Below, piece after piece: positions 55,053-64,000 of a stretch of 64,000 nt of DNA (positions are counted from its first letter, which is position 1; each line of letters starts with the position of its first letter). The stretch comes from Brachypterus glaber. Its lineage: Eukaryota > Arthropoda > Insecta > Coleoptera > Kateretidae. The stretch covers positions 14,649,589-14,713,588 of the forward strand of contig OY294048.1 in assembly GCA_958510825.1 (NCBI GenBank), read 5' to 3'. The position numbers were made by a program, and so were the translations under genes. Under the pieces are notes generated by a model. That model did no database searches. It saw nothing but the letters and a program-made list of their open reading frames with translations, and was not told the origin of the DNA.

Positions 55053-56256
55053 TTGAAGCATTCTCATATAATTAAATTCTTGAAACGACAATTTAGTTTA
55101 TCCATTATTTAAGATTGTTTAGTTTGACGCAAAGAATACAATAAGAAATATTTATGAGAATTAGGTTAATTTTGTAAAAGTTAAGGCATTATAAGTTATT
55201 GCATGTATATAATTTTCTTATTATACTGTTTAACTTTTAAATATTAATAATCTTAAATGATTTCCTAGAAAATATAAACTTTTATTAATTTATAATTATG
55301 AAATTAAATACACACAAAAAAGCAATGGTTAATTTGAGCATAACTGTAGGTATATTTTAAAAAACATAGGTTCATGTTTAAATTAACTTAAACTTATGGC
55401 AACACTTCTATTACCGTCATAGTCAAATTGATCTTATGATATTATTGTTCTGAATACCATGCTTTACCAATTTTATTATATTTAATCTGACAATAAATCA
55501 TATTCATTTCAGCCATAATATGACATATAAAAAATATAACCGAACTTAAAATCAATATTGACTACTAACAATATCAAATTTTTATGAAAAGTAAGATTGC
55601 TTATATAGGAAGTGATAGCATTTTGGAATTAATTATTAATTAGTTCATTTGACAATATTTTGTTTTATCCATATAACTATACGTGCATTTATATTATTTA
55701 AGCGAATATAGATTGAGGTTTGTTTACTGCTTTAACTAATATGGTATTACTAATATATTACTAATATATTACTAATAATTTCCAGTGAGTCCTTTATTGT
55801 TATGATCGCGATATTATTTCATTGGCCTCAGGATATGTTTATTCTAATTATGTTGCATAGAACAAATATATTGGCGGCGTTCCTTGTTTTTACATTTATG
55901 AGATTTTAATTATGAATATGTTACAAATTATGATTCACAATAATGTTATTTTTCTAATACGGTTTAGTTTAAGAATTTTTTGAAATTGTGAATGAAAGAC
56001 CCTGCTGATAGAAGTGTCAAAATATAAAATGCGTCTTTAACTAAATTGATTATTGGAGTTAACTGTCTCCATTCTACAAAAAAATTATTAAATTATGTTC
56101 CTATCTTCGGAAGCCATTTTGATTCCCTATTGTTTCATCTATAGATACTAAAGGTAGAGGATTCTTTACCTGATTTCTAAGGCATATGTTTAATGTTCTT
56201 TTATTCCTTTTATTGACTGTAGCTATAGCTTATCTATCTATAACCACCACACTATA
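55053..56256. other. Interval without gene
   Basis: AT-rich. 55780-55880 (CCAGTGAGTCCTTTATTG, TTGGCCTCAGGATATG, GGCGGCGTTCC) is a small, more complex patch. Confidence 0.4.
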
Positions 56257-56909
56257 ACATACATATAGATCGCATAGAGAATATACAAGGAAAATTTGTA
56301 AGTTGCCTTAGCTATAGATTAGCAACGCGCGGTATTATTCTTGATTACGATCAGACTGAAAAATACCTTAATTTGCACAGTTTAAAGTTGCGTAGAGATT
56401 ATATAGACATATGTTTCTTTTATAAAGTAATAAATGGCATGACCAATTCTCCTAGCTTACTTTCAGAGTTTTCTCTTCACATACCTCCTAGGCAACTGAG
56501 GAACCTAAATTCAAATGTAAATCTATTGAGCACATCTTTATGTAGAACTTACTATTTAGCTAACAGTCCACTGAATAGAGTCAGAAAACTAGTTAATTCG
56601 TGCAACAGCGGTATAAACTTCTTTGATAATAACTACTTGCGGTTTAAGAATAGAACCAGAAAAATTATTTGCGAGAGTCCCTTACATTGATCTATAAACA
56701 TAGTTATTCATTTTTATATTTTTGTTTTTGTTTTGTGTATTTATTCTTTTTTCTATACATACTTAATTATTATATTGTAAATTGTTTAAAAGATTGCAGT
56801 CTTGTGGGTGCATGATGCAGCTCACACTTTTGTGTGGTTGCATTATGTACTCATTTGAAAGCCTGTTACAACTGCTATTATGCGTAAATAAATAAATAAA
56901 TAAATAAAT
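56257..56909 (+). pseudogene. LINE 3' end, 5'-truncated, reasonably preserved
   Basis: A frame open from about 56262 to a stop at 56688 encodes the C-terminal region downstream of a LINE reverse transcriptase: IENIQGKFVSCLSYR, LKLRRDYIDICFFYKVING, FSLHIPPRQLR, NSPLNRVRKLVNS, then FFDNNYLRF. This order (iE.iQ.kF, RR.y.....yK.inG, P.R..R, nSp..R) is typical of Jockey/R1-like elements. After a 200-bp UTR it ends in a clean (AATA)n tail at 56887-56909. Endonuclease, catalytic core and 5' end are missing, the normal product of 5' truncation. The frame has no stop, so the copy is young compared with the other LINE relics. Confidence 0.7.
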
Positions 56910-58527
56910 CTATAATATATTGATGGATTTGTTTTAAGTAAAAATCATCTGATTTTATTTTTAACATGAAACAGTTTTAGTTTCCGATAATAGCCTATTG
57001 TGATCAATAATTTATTTTAATAATACTGATTGTGTAATACACAATTACTGCAAAACTATAATAAGTAAAAAGAAAGTTTTTATTTAATAATGGATGCATA
57101 GAATTCGTAATTATTTTATTTGCATTATACAAGATGGAAGTTCTCACGGTTATTTTGTTTTTCGAGAACTTTAATCACAGCAATCAGTTTATAAGCTAAC
57201 TCCTGTTTTTTTATTGAATAAATTATATTGTCACAATTATTAAAAAAGTATTGCTAAAGTTATTAAAAAAGAAAAACTATTATGACAGATTTTACCATGT
57301 TTATATTGTAACAAAGATAAAACAATACAGAATATCAACCAATAAATTAAAATTATATTACTAGGTAGTTCTTACAAATCGTCTTGTAAATTTTAGTACG
57401 TCGTATCTGAAAAAAAGACAACTTTACAGGAATGAGAAATAACTTTTTCTCGCATTATTCATTGGTTGAAAATATACTTTTTTAATATAAACTTAATATA
57501 CTTTTAATGATTAACTTACCTTAAATCATTTTATTGTGTATAAAATAAACAGATACAAATAAAAACCTAATGTTTATAGATACGACATTTGATCAAAATT
57601 AATAATTTTTTTTAAGTTAAGGGTTTTGAAACATTATTATATTAATATTTTAACAAAATATAATTGGTTATTATAATAATATTATTAATTATTGAAACTT
57701 CAAAAAGTTTTATAACATGTGCATAAGATGTCAAAAAAACGTCGCCAAATGCAAAAAGTGCGTTCCAAAATAGTCAGTTAACTAGATTTAAGAGATACGA
57801 GGTTTAAAAATTTATTAATTTATAATCATCTAAGATAGTACGTTACTATTTTGCTTATATTTTTGTTATTTAAAAAAACTAGCAGGTGAAACTTATTTTT
57901 TAGATATAAATTGATAATATAAAGCGTTTAAGTCGAAAATCTCAAAATCGAAAAAAATTGAGATACGACGTGAAATTTACAAGACGAAATGTATTAAATT
58001 TATTTTTAGAATGCCGTTTATGAATATCATTATGGTTTTCACTCTGAATAAAAATTATTTCGTAATTAGTTAATCTGGTAATAAAAATAATAGATCAATA
58101 AGAAGAGTACATACTTGATATAATATATTAATAAAAGTTTACTGGTCATTGCAATTTATCTAGATTTCAAACGAGCATTTGATGTTTATGTTTTAATTTA
58201 TGTACGCAAAAAGTAAATTTGATGTAATTTGATAAAATTTAAAATAATTTGATATAATTTAAATTAAATTAATTAATATTATAAATCTGATTTATTAACC
58301 TTTTTAATTGTGATTAAATGATCTATGTAGACAAAAAAAAACAGAGTGTTTTGGTGTGAATTTTGACGCAAAGTTGCAATTCCGGACTTCCGCTCTGGAC
58401 CAGGAAATATACATCTGGTTACCGGAAATGTCTACATTGTCCTGCCACCACACATTCCTGCTGCATCCCATACGTAAACATGTGTGTATCATGGATAGTG
58501 ACATTATTTTGAAAGATATTGAAACTA
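56910..58527. other. Long AT-rich interval without gene
   Basis: Very AT-rich (57600-57700, 58200-58310). 58345-58500 is more complex: TTCCGGACTTCCGCTCTGG, GGAAATGTCTACATTGTCC. Minus-strand frames there overlap the LINE tail below and are not separate genes. Confidence 0.4.
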
Positions 58528-58590
58528 TGAATAGAATAGAATAGAATTTATTGGTGCTGGTGTCCAGAAATAGTGCACTTATACAAGTCA

Positions 58591-58630
<40 letters not shown>

Positions 58631-59335
58631 CATACAGAAAAGTTGTATAAATAAATTAAAAAATTACTATACATATGTTATGGACTAAATTAAAAATTTT
58701 CTGAAATCAAAACACAAATATTCATCTAGAGAATAGAAAGCCTCTTGCAGCAGGGTGCTTAAACTTGGTGAGAGGAAGTATTTGGACATTTTCAGGTAGA
58801 ACATTAAATAACTTTATTTCTGTGTACTCGTAGCTTTTCTGGGATTTAGTTAATCTCAGGGAATTAGGCTCAATGTTTTGACCTTGTCTAGTTGGATATC
58901 TGTGAGCATCAGCATGCTTCTGATATTTCTCTTCGTTTTTTTTTAATAAAAAGAAGACATTCCAGAATGTACGCAGAAGGAATGGTGAGAATTTTGTGTT
59001 TAATGAACGCACTCTTGCAATCAGCTCTATAGTTTAAATTATCAATAATTCTGAGTGCATGCCTTTGTAACCTGAAAATTCTATCCCATCCCGACCCCTG
59101 ACCCCAGCATAACAGACAGTAGGTCATTTTAGAGTGACATAAAGCATGGTAAACTGTGAGTAACGTTGATTGGGAAACATGATTACTTAGGGTACGCAAA
59201 CTAAAAATAGATTTTCGTAGTCCAGATGCTACAGAATCGGTATGGTTGTCCCAGAACAATTTTTGGTCCAAGTGAACGCCTAGAAACTTAATTGATTTAA
59301 CCTCGTTTGCGTAAAAATTTAACGTAACACTTAAA
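58528..59335 (-). pseudogene. LINE 3' end, minus strand, with a frameshift
   Basis: Read on the minus strand, the frame enters at about 59335 (FYANEVKSIKFLGVHLDQ), passes LFWDNHTDSVASGLRKSIF, YHALCHSKMTYCLLCWGQG, RIFRLQRHALRIIDNL and IPSAYILECLLFIKK. It then needs one frameshift near 58935 to continue in HADAHRYPTRQGQN, SLRLTKSQKSYEY and EIKLFNVLPENV. This is the canonical order after the reverse-transcriptase catalytic core (LG...D..L.W..H, S.mtY....WG, i...Q..a.R.i, TR, l.N.LP). The element ends after CCAATAAATTC in a (TATTC)n tail at 58529-58550. The 5' part is missing, so it cannot move. Confidence 0.75.
58590..58632. repeat. Poly(A) plus (TA)n microsatellite
   Basis: Nineteen A followed by about eleven TA units, inside the 3' UTR of the minus-strand LINE. 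Confidence 0.95.
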
Positions 59336-60187
59336 AAATTATAAACTTATAATAGCTTAGGGGGAATTCATAAAATCGTGCACTTTGTGACAAGTCTTTG
59401 AAATTTGGTATAGTCTTGGGCGTGGTCATAAGGATTTAGGAAACCACCGCAAGCAACTTTTACGCGACCTCTGGTGGCCTGTTTGCAAAAACGCATTTTT
59501 TTTGTTTTTGGTCTGTAACTCGGCTTTAGCTCGTCGCCCAACAAAAAATGAGCAAAAAATTTGTTCGTTATTAAATTTTCTACAATTTATTACAATAACT
59601 TTTTTTGTTTAAGAAATCAGAAAAAAAGTTACGGAGCGTTAAAGTTGATGAAATCATATTCAAAAAATTATTTAATTTGCAGTTGTTTTCGAAAAAACGA
59701 AAAACGTTTGCACATTTTCAACTTTTGCAAATTTTCAACGCTCTGTTACTTTATATAATATATATTAAAAAACTATTAAAGTTTTTTTTATCAAAAAAAA
59801 AAAATAAATAAATAAATAAAACTAAGATGTGCTTATTTGCGAAATTCTTATTTATGATGTCTCAATTTGTCAAAATGTAAAACAAAATTTGAATACAATT
59901 TGAATAAAGGTCTTACTGCGAACTGATTTTTAATTAATTAGACCGTTGTAAATTCAGGTTTCGATAAAACTGTTAAATAAGCCTTAAAAATATAAAATGC
60001 TTCACGTAAAATTTTATGTTCTCTTCGTAATAGTGTAATACTATAAAATTTAAAAATTATTTATTATTTTTGAAGAAGGGGTCTTTATTTTATTTGTAAT
60101 GATATATTTGTTCTAACTGAAGCAGGCTTAGATTTATTTTATTGTGAATCACTAGACAACCATGTGTACCACAAATTAAAATTACTT
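59336..60187. other. Interval with repeat scraps
   Basis: 59322-59353 (CGTAACACTTAAAAAATTAT and following) is identical to 29903-29934 inside the Harbinger-like MITE, so a piece of that family abuts the LINE. 59365-59560 has mobile-element-like wording (GACCTCTGGTGGCC). No gene. Confidence 0.4.
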
Positions 60188-60660
60188 TCTATTTTGCGAC
60201 TCATTTTCCGTTCTTATAGGCCTATAAGAGATTGTATTTTTTTTTCGGGTTTGCAAGAGAACAAAAGGCGTTTTCCGTGAAAATGTCAACGTCGCTTTAA
60301 ATTTTAATTTTCTACAATATTTTGTATTTGGGTTATTTTTTACCGTGTTAAAATTGTGGCAGTAAAAAAGAGAAGAGATGACATTTTGATATATTTTATA
60401 GTTTGTTGTTCTTAGAATTTTAAACATGGTGAAAACTGTAATGCCAACGCAAAAAAAAAATCCCTAAATCAGTTATCAAATTAAATGTAAGTTTTTTAAA
60501 ATTTAAGAGTAAAATAGAAAAAATTGTATAAAGCACTCGTTTCATAACATGTTTTTGGTGCACAGGTACTTTAGAAAACTCGCCGCAAGCGGCTCGTTTT
60601 CTAAACTTGTACTCGTGCGCTAAAAACGTATGTTATGAAACTAGTACTTTAATATAGTAT
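60188..60660 (+). repeat. Dispersed repeat family A, copy 2
   Basis: Collinear with 1684-2241 and in the same orientation. The terminal hairpin is at 60540-60640 (TTCATAACATG / ATGTTATGAA, core CCGCAAGCGG) and the end is ACTTTAATATAGTAT. It has an internal segment near 60380-60450 not present in copy 1. Confidence 0.7.
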
Positions 60661-60716
60661 TAAATGTGGCGTTAATGCATGACTACTACTTCTCAGTTGA
60701 CAGACCTGATCTCTTC

Positions 60717-60864
60717 AAGGCCTATCCAGAAGCTTGCATAAGAACATAAAACATAAGAATGCGACGCCGTGATTGGCTTACAAGATACATGGCGGCAAAT
60801 CAAGCCAATCACGGCATCGCATTCTTATGTTTTATGTTCTTATGCAAGTTTCTGAATAGGCCTT
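60717..60864. mobile_element. Near-perfect palindromic MITE, 148 bp
   Basis: AAGGCCTATCCAGAAGC, TTGCATAAGAACATAAAAC, ATAAGAATGCG and CGCCGTGATTGGCTT are mirrored with only four differences over about 64 bp, leaving a 20-bp loop (ACAAGATACATGGCGGCAAA). This is the best-conserved palindrome in the window, which implies a recent insertion. Target duplication not resolved. Confidence 0.85.
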
Positions 60865-61919
60865 TACCCTTACGGCATATACAATTTTGTAACTCTAACC
60901 TAAGGGTACGATGCGTATAAATGACACAGCTCAAAATCAGGAATATTAAATATCGAGTTAAATATTAAATTTTCAGATACGGCTTTTTTAAACAGACAAG
61001 GCAAAATTTTCTAGCAGAAGAGCGGCGAAGAGAACAAATACAAGGAAAAAACACTGCTATAAATAGTTAACACAAATCCATTATTCAATATTATAAACAG
61101 ATCGACGGTGGCGATTTCACAACCTGCCCTCTTAGAAATATCCTAATTTTATTTAAATTTTGTTTATGCATGCAACGGGTTCTTCTTTTTCACGTTACTA
61201 CAATTTCGTTAATGAAATATTAATGTAACGATATCGTGTTTTAATGCATAATTTTTTTTTTTTTTATTTTAAGGTTTACAAATCAAAGGATAATTTACTT
61301 GAAAAATATGATACAGTGACTACTACAGTCCAAGTCAGTCACACTAAAACAAGCGGAGGTGCCAAAAAATGCAAATATGAAACACTGTATGGCTTAAACT
61401 GCGGACAATGTTAAAAACAATGTTTTTTGTGACTCGACATTGTAAATGCAACAAAACACATATTTTTAAATAAAGCAATTAATTTTATTTAATAATTTTA
61501 TCAAATCAGTAGTTATAAAAGATTTTTGTTTAATTTTAGCACATATTTACAAATTATAATGCAAAAATGTCAGATTGTGACATATATCGGGTTTAAATAT
61601 TTAACAACAGATGGAGCAGTTTTAATTTGTTGAACTAAATTGATAAAAAACTGGTCAAATATTAAGAAAAACTTTATGTAATTTTAACGCAAAACTTTAA
61701 ATTGCTAATTTTGATACAGTTTTCTTTACTTTTATAAACAAGAGATGGCACTACATGTCATTCTAACACTTGATACGGAATATTCATACCATATCTAGAG
61801 CTAGAATGGATTCATTCTGTGTTTGAAAAGTATGTGTTTTTGCTTACATTCTAAAATAGTCGTAGAAAAAAAAAACATTCTTAAGGGGTTAATTAAATTA
61901 TTATGGTTCTATTTCGAAG
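60865..61919. other. Interval without gene
   Basis: AT-rich. Nothing assigned. Confidence 0.4.
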
Positions 61920-62160
61920 CGAATACAATATAATAATTATATAAATACACACATCGTGTCGCCATAACTAATTAACGTCAATATTATATGATTAATGTAT
62001 GGCGTAGAGTACCACACTGCCGCCGCCGGATAAGCTTTCCTGACTCTATCAGGGGACCCCCGGCCACCCCCGATTGCTTCTATGGACCATCTCGCTTTAA
62101 TTATAACCGCCCACTTCCCACTGTTCTTCCATATATTCATCAACAGTAACACAATATGTC
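61920..62160. other. Higher-complexity island, candidate regulatory DNA
   Basis: CACTGCCGCCGCCGGATAAG, GACTCTATCAGGGGACCC, CCGGCCACCCCCGATTGC and CCATCTCGCTTTAATTATAA stand out strongly from AT-rich neighbours. ATTAATG, TTAATTA and CTTTAATTATAA are homeodomain-like. A 71-codon minus frame (61937-62152) crosses it, but without any recognised domain. Single copy. Confidence 0.35.
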
Positions 62161-62451
62161 AAATTAAATTCAAAATGTAATTAATGTAAACAGGAATATA
62201 TAGGGAGAGTTCGAAATATTTATTTAGCACCTCTTAACTATTCCATATTTGTATTAAATCATATCACCAGCAGAAATATAAGATAACAAAGCTGTATTTG
62301 CGAAGCAAAAGAAATGGGCTATAATGAGAAGTTGAAGAATAGCCGAAAGAAGTTTTTTTTTTTAATTAAAGTTACAAATAATTTTGGAAAATATCAAAAT
62401 TAGTGGGGGTCTCTATCACAAGCTTTTAGCTAATTTAAGGCTTCTCACGAC
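62161..62451. other. Interval without gene
   Basis: Nothing assigned. Confidence 0.35.
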
Positions 62452-63085
62452 TATACCGAGCGGTCCAAAAGTCACCCCCTCCCTCCTCTTAGATTTTGAA
62501 CCAGTTGAGATATCGACTTCAAATTTAGAACTCTGAAATAAAACAAATTAAACTATCTTTTAGCATATATTTGATACTTTCAGCTCTTAAAAATTGGGCA
62601 GTGGGTCATGGGGGCACATTTTTTTAAATGGAAAGGGTGGTATTTTTGTCAAAATTTCTCTAAAAAAATCAAACAATTTTTTAAAAATGACTAATTTCAT
62701 GATGAAAAAATGTAAATTATACTTTTAAACTAATTGTAATTGACATAAATAAAAATTTAGAAAAAAAAACTTAAAAAATTGCATGTTTAGCACAAAAACT
62801 TGAAAAATCTAAACATCAAAAAAATTGTTTAAAAAATTAAAAAGTATACAGTCCAATAAAGAATTTTATTTACTTTAAGATGATGTATCACACGACCCCC
62901 TTTTTGCATTACAAAAAATGTCCCCCCATGCCCTCCTGCCCACATTTTAAGAGCTGAAAGTATCAAATATAAGCTAAAAGATAGTTTACGTTATCTTATT
63001 TAAGAGTTATAAATTTAAAGTCGATATCTCAACTCGTTCAAAAGTTAACAGGGGGGGGGGGGTGACTTTTGGACCGCTCTGTATA
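62452..63085. mobile_element. Foldback element family E, copy 2, complete
   Basis: Left end TATACCGAGCGGTCCAAAAG and right end CTTTTGGACCGCTCTGTATA; arms about 165 bp with TTGAACCAGTTGAGATATCG / CGATATCTCAACTCGTTC and TATCTTTTAGCATATATTTG / AAATATAAGCTAAAAGATA. The interior carries ATGATGTATCACACGACCCC. Outer TATA on both sides may hold a TA duplication. Non-coding. It is better preserved than the copy at 26041. Confidence 0.8.
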
Positions 63086-63093
63086 TTAATGTT

Positions 63094-63121
63094 GTAACTA
63101 AATAAATAAATAAATAAATAA
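63094..63121. repeat. (AATA)n microsatellite
   Basis: About six units of TAAA/AATA directly after the family E element. It could be the tail of a LINE whose body is gone. Confidence 0.85.
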
Positions 63122-63868
63122 GGAAGGTGAATAAATTTTTTTTTGGAATAAAGACAGAGCTGCAGCTCATGGTAAACGCAACCGTAGACCCCTTACAAGA
63201 TGGACCCGAGTAAAAAATAAAAAAAATTGAGCACCAAAATAAGAAAAATAGGATTTATTAAATCCTTAAAATTGGCTAAATTTGACCTAAAGATCAAAAC
63301 TTTGACCGATTCGCGCAGACGGAAGATGTCGTCACAGGAAAAAAGTTCTTGACACAGTTTGTTTTAAACCAAAAGAAAGATGTTTATCCCTGATTTTATT
63401 TCAAAAAAGAGTGTTAACGCCCCATTCTAGTAAACAAGATATGGATGTTGCTCTTTTGAAAAAATACTAGTTTTAAAACTTATATTGCAATATGTACTGA
63501 CGAAGAAAATAACATTGCTAAAGATTTATTTATTTAGTACAAACATTAACGAAAAGCGATCTAAAAAATATTGTACGTCCTTAACTACATATTTCTTATA
63601 TAAAATCTAGAATCATACTAAGCCCTACATTATACAGGGTGTCTCAACGAAGCCGACTCTGTCGATATATAGTAAAGTATCCTCTTTAGAGAAAAAAACT
63701 TTAAAGGGAAAAGTTGTATGGTTTTAAAAAAGGCACATTCTAAAAATATTTTGAAATATAAAAAGTCCTTCTAGGATGGGTAACATCTGACTTAATTTTT
63801 TTTAATGGAATAGTAAATTTTTTATAATGCCATCTTACTTGGCATAAAAATACCTTTATTTTAATATC

Positions 63869-63872
<4 letters not shown>
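63122..63872. other. Interval with a CAGGGTG terminus
   Basis: TATACAGGGTGTCTCAACG starts at 63631. The same start (TATACAGGGTG) is at 40487 and, inverted, at 37470 and 42484. It probably opens an element that continues past the window end. Confidence 0.4.

Positions 63873-63912
<40 letters not shown>
63873..63912. repeat. (AT)n microsatellite
   Basis: About twenty AT units followed by T runs to 63937. Confidence 0.95.
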
Positions 63913-63921
<9 letters not shown>

Positions 63922-64000
63922 TTATTTTTTTTTTTGAGTAATAATGCATTTTTAGTGATGAGATAGAACCTGCTTCAATTTCTTTACTTATTATCAAAAA

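Noticed and set aside
58304..58633. 109-codon minus frame starting with Tyr-Ile repeats
   Set aside because: It begins in the (TA)n tract and overlaps the LINE 3' UTR; composition is simple-sequence driven.

Overview
The window reads as nuclear DNA of an insect (or a close arthropod relative). By eye it is about 70% A+T, with no closely packed open frames, no operons and no bacterial signals. It carries 3' stumps of LINE-type retrotransposons, tRNA-derived SINEs, microsatellites, and many short non-autonomous DNA transposons with TA, TAA, TTAA or 8-bp target duplications. I cannot name the order. Nothing here is an intact conventional protein gene, so the window is best read as a gene desert or the inside of a very long intron.

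Layout. 0-10 kb: a two-copy dispersed family that ends in a hairpin (partner at 60.2-60.7 kb), a 916-bp TA-flanked element with 80-bp inverted ends, a LINE stump swallowed by a TC microsatellite, a zinc-finger-like remnant, two well-bounded MITEs, and one arm of a foldback whose sister lies at 12.3 kb. 10-22 kb: a 0.94-kb higher-order tandem array bracketed by matching 105-bp ends, two head-to-head SINEs inside a TA-MITE, a 50-bp and a 10-bp minisatellite, three large foldback elements (one built from CGCGGTAA words), and decayed reverse-transcriptase pieces. 22-36 kb: a candidate signal-peptide exon next to a MITE, a possible recursive splice site, an 0.86/0.90-kb tandem duplication, a Harbinger-like MITE, a Crypton-like 5' fragment, a possible TATA/Inr promoter with a short first exon, and several palindromes. 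36-50 kb: a miRNA-like hairpin, more dispersed repeats, a textbook PIF/Harbinger MITE, a SINE split by a MITE, another SINE, and a 794-bp TA-element. 50-64 kb: direct and tandem repeats, two LINE 3' ends in opposite orientations, a near-perfect 148-bp palindrome and a 634-bp foldback related to the one at 26 kb.

Several short islands of higher complexity and higher GC stand out from the AT-rich background (9.1, 14.5, 18.6, 23.1, 23.8, 30.5, 46.3, 53.3 and 61.9 kb). They match no repeat seen here and are the best candidates for conserved regulatory DNA. The elements do not work together as a pathway. What unifies the window is layered insertion: MITEs host SINEs, a SINE hosts a MITE, and a MITE abuts a candidate exon.
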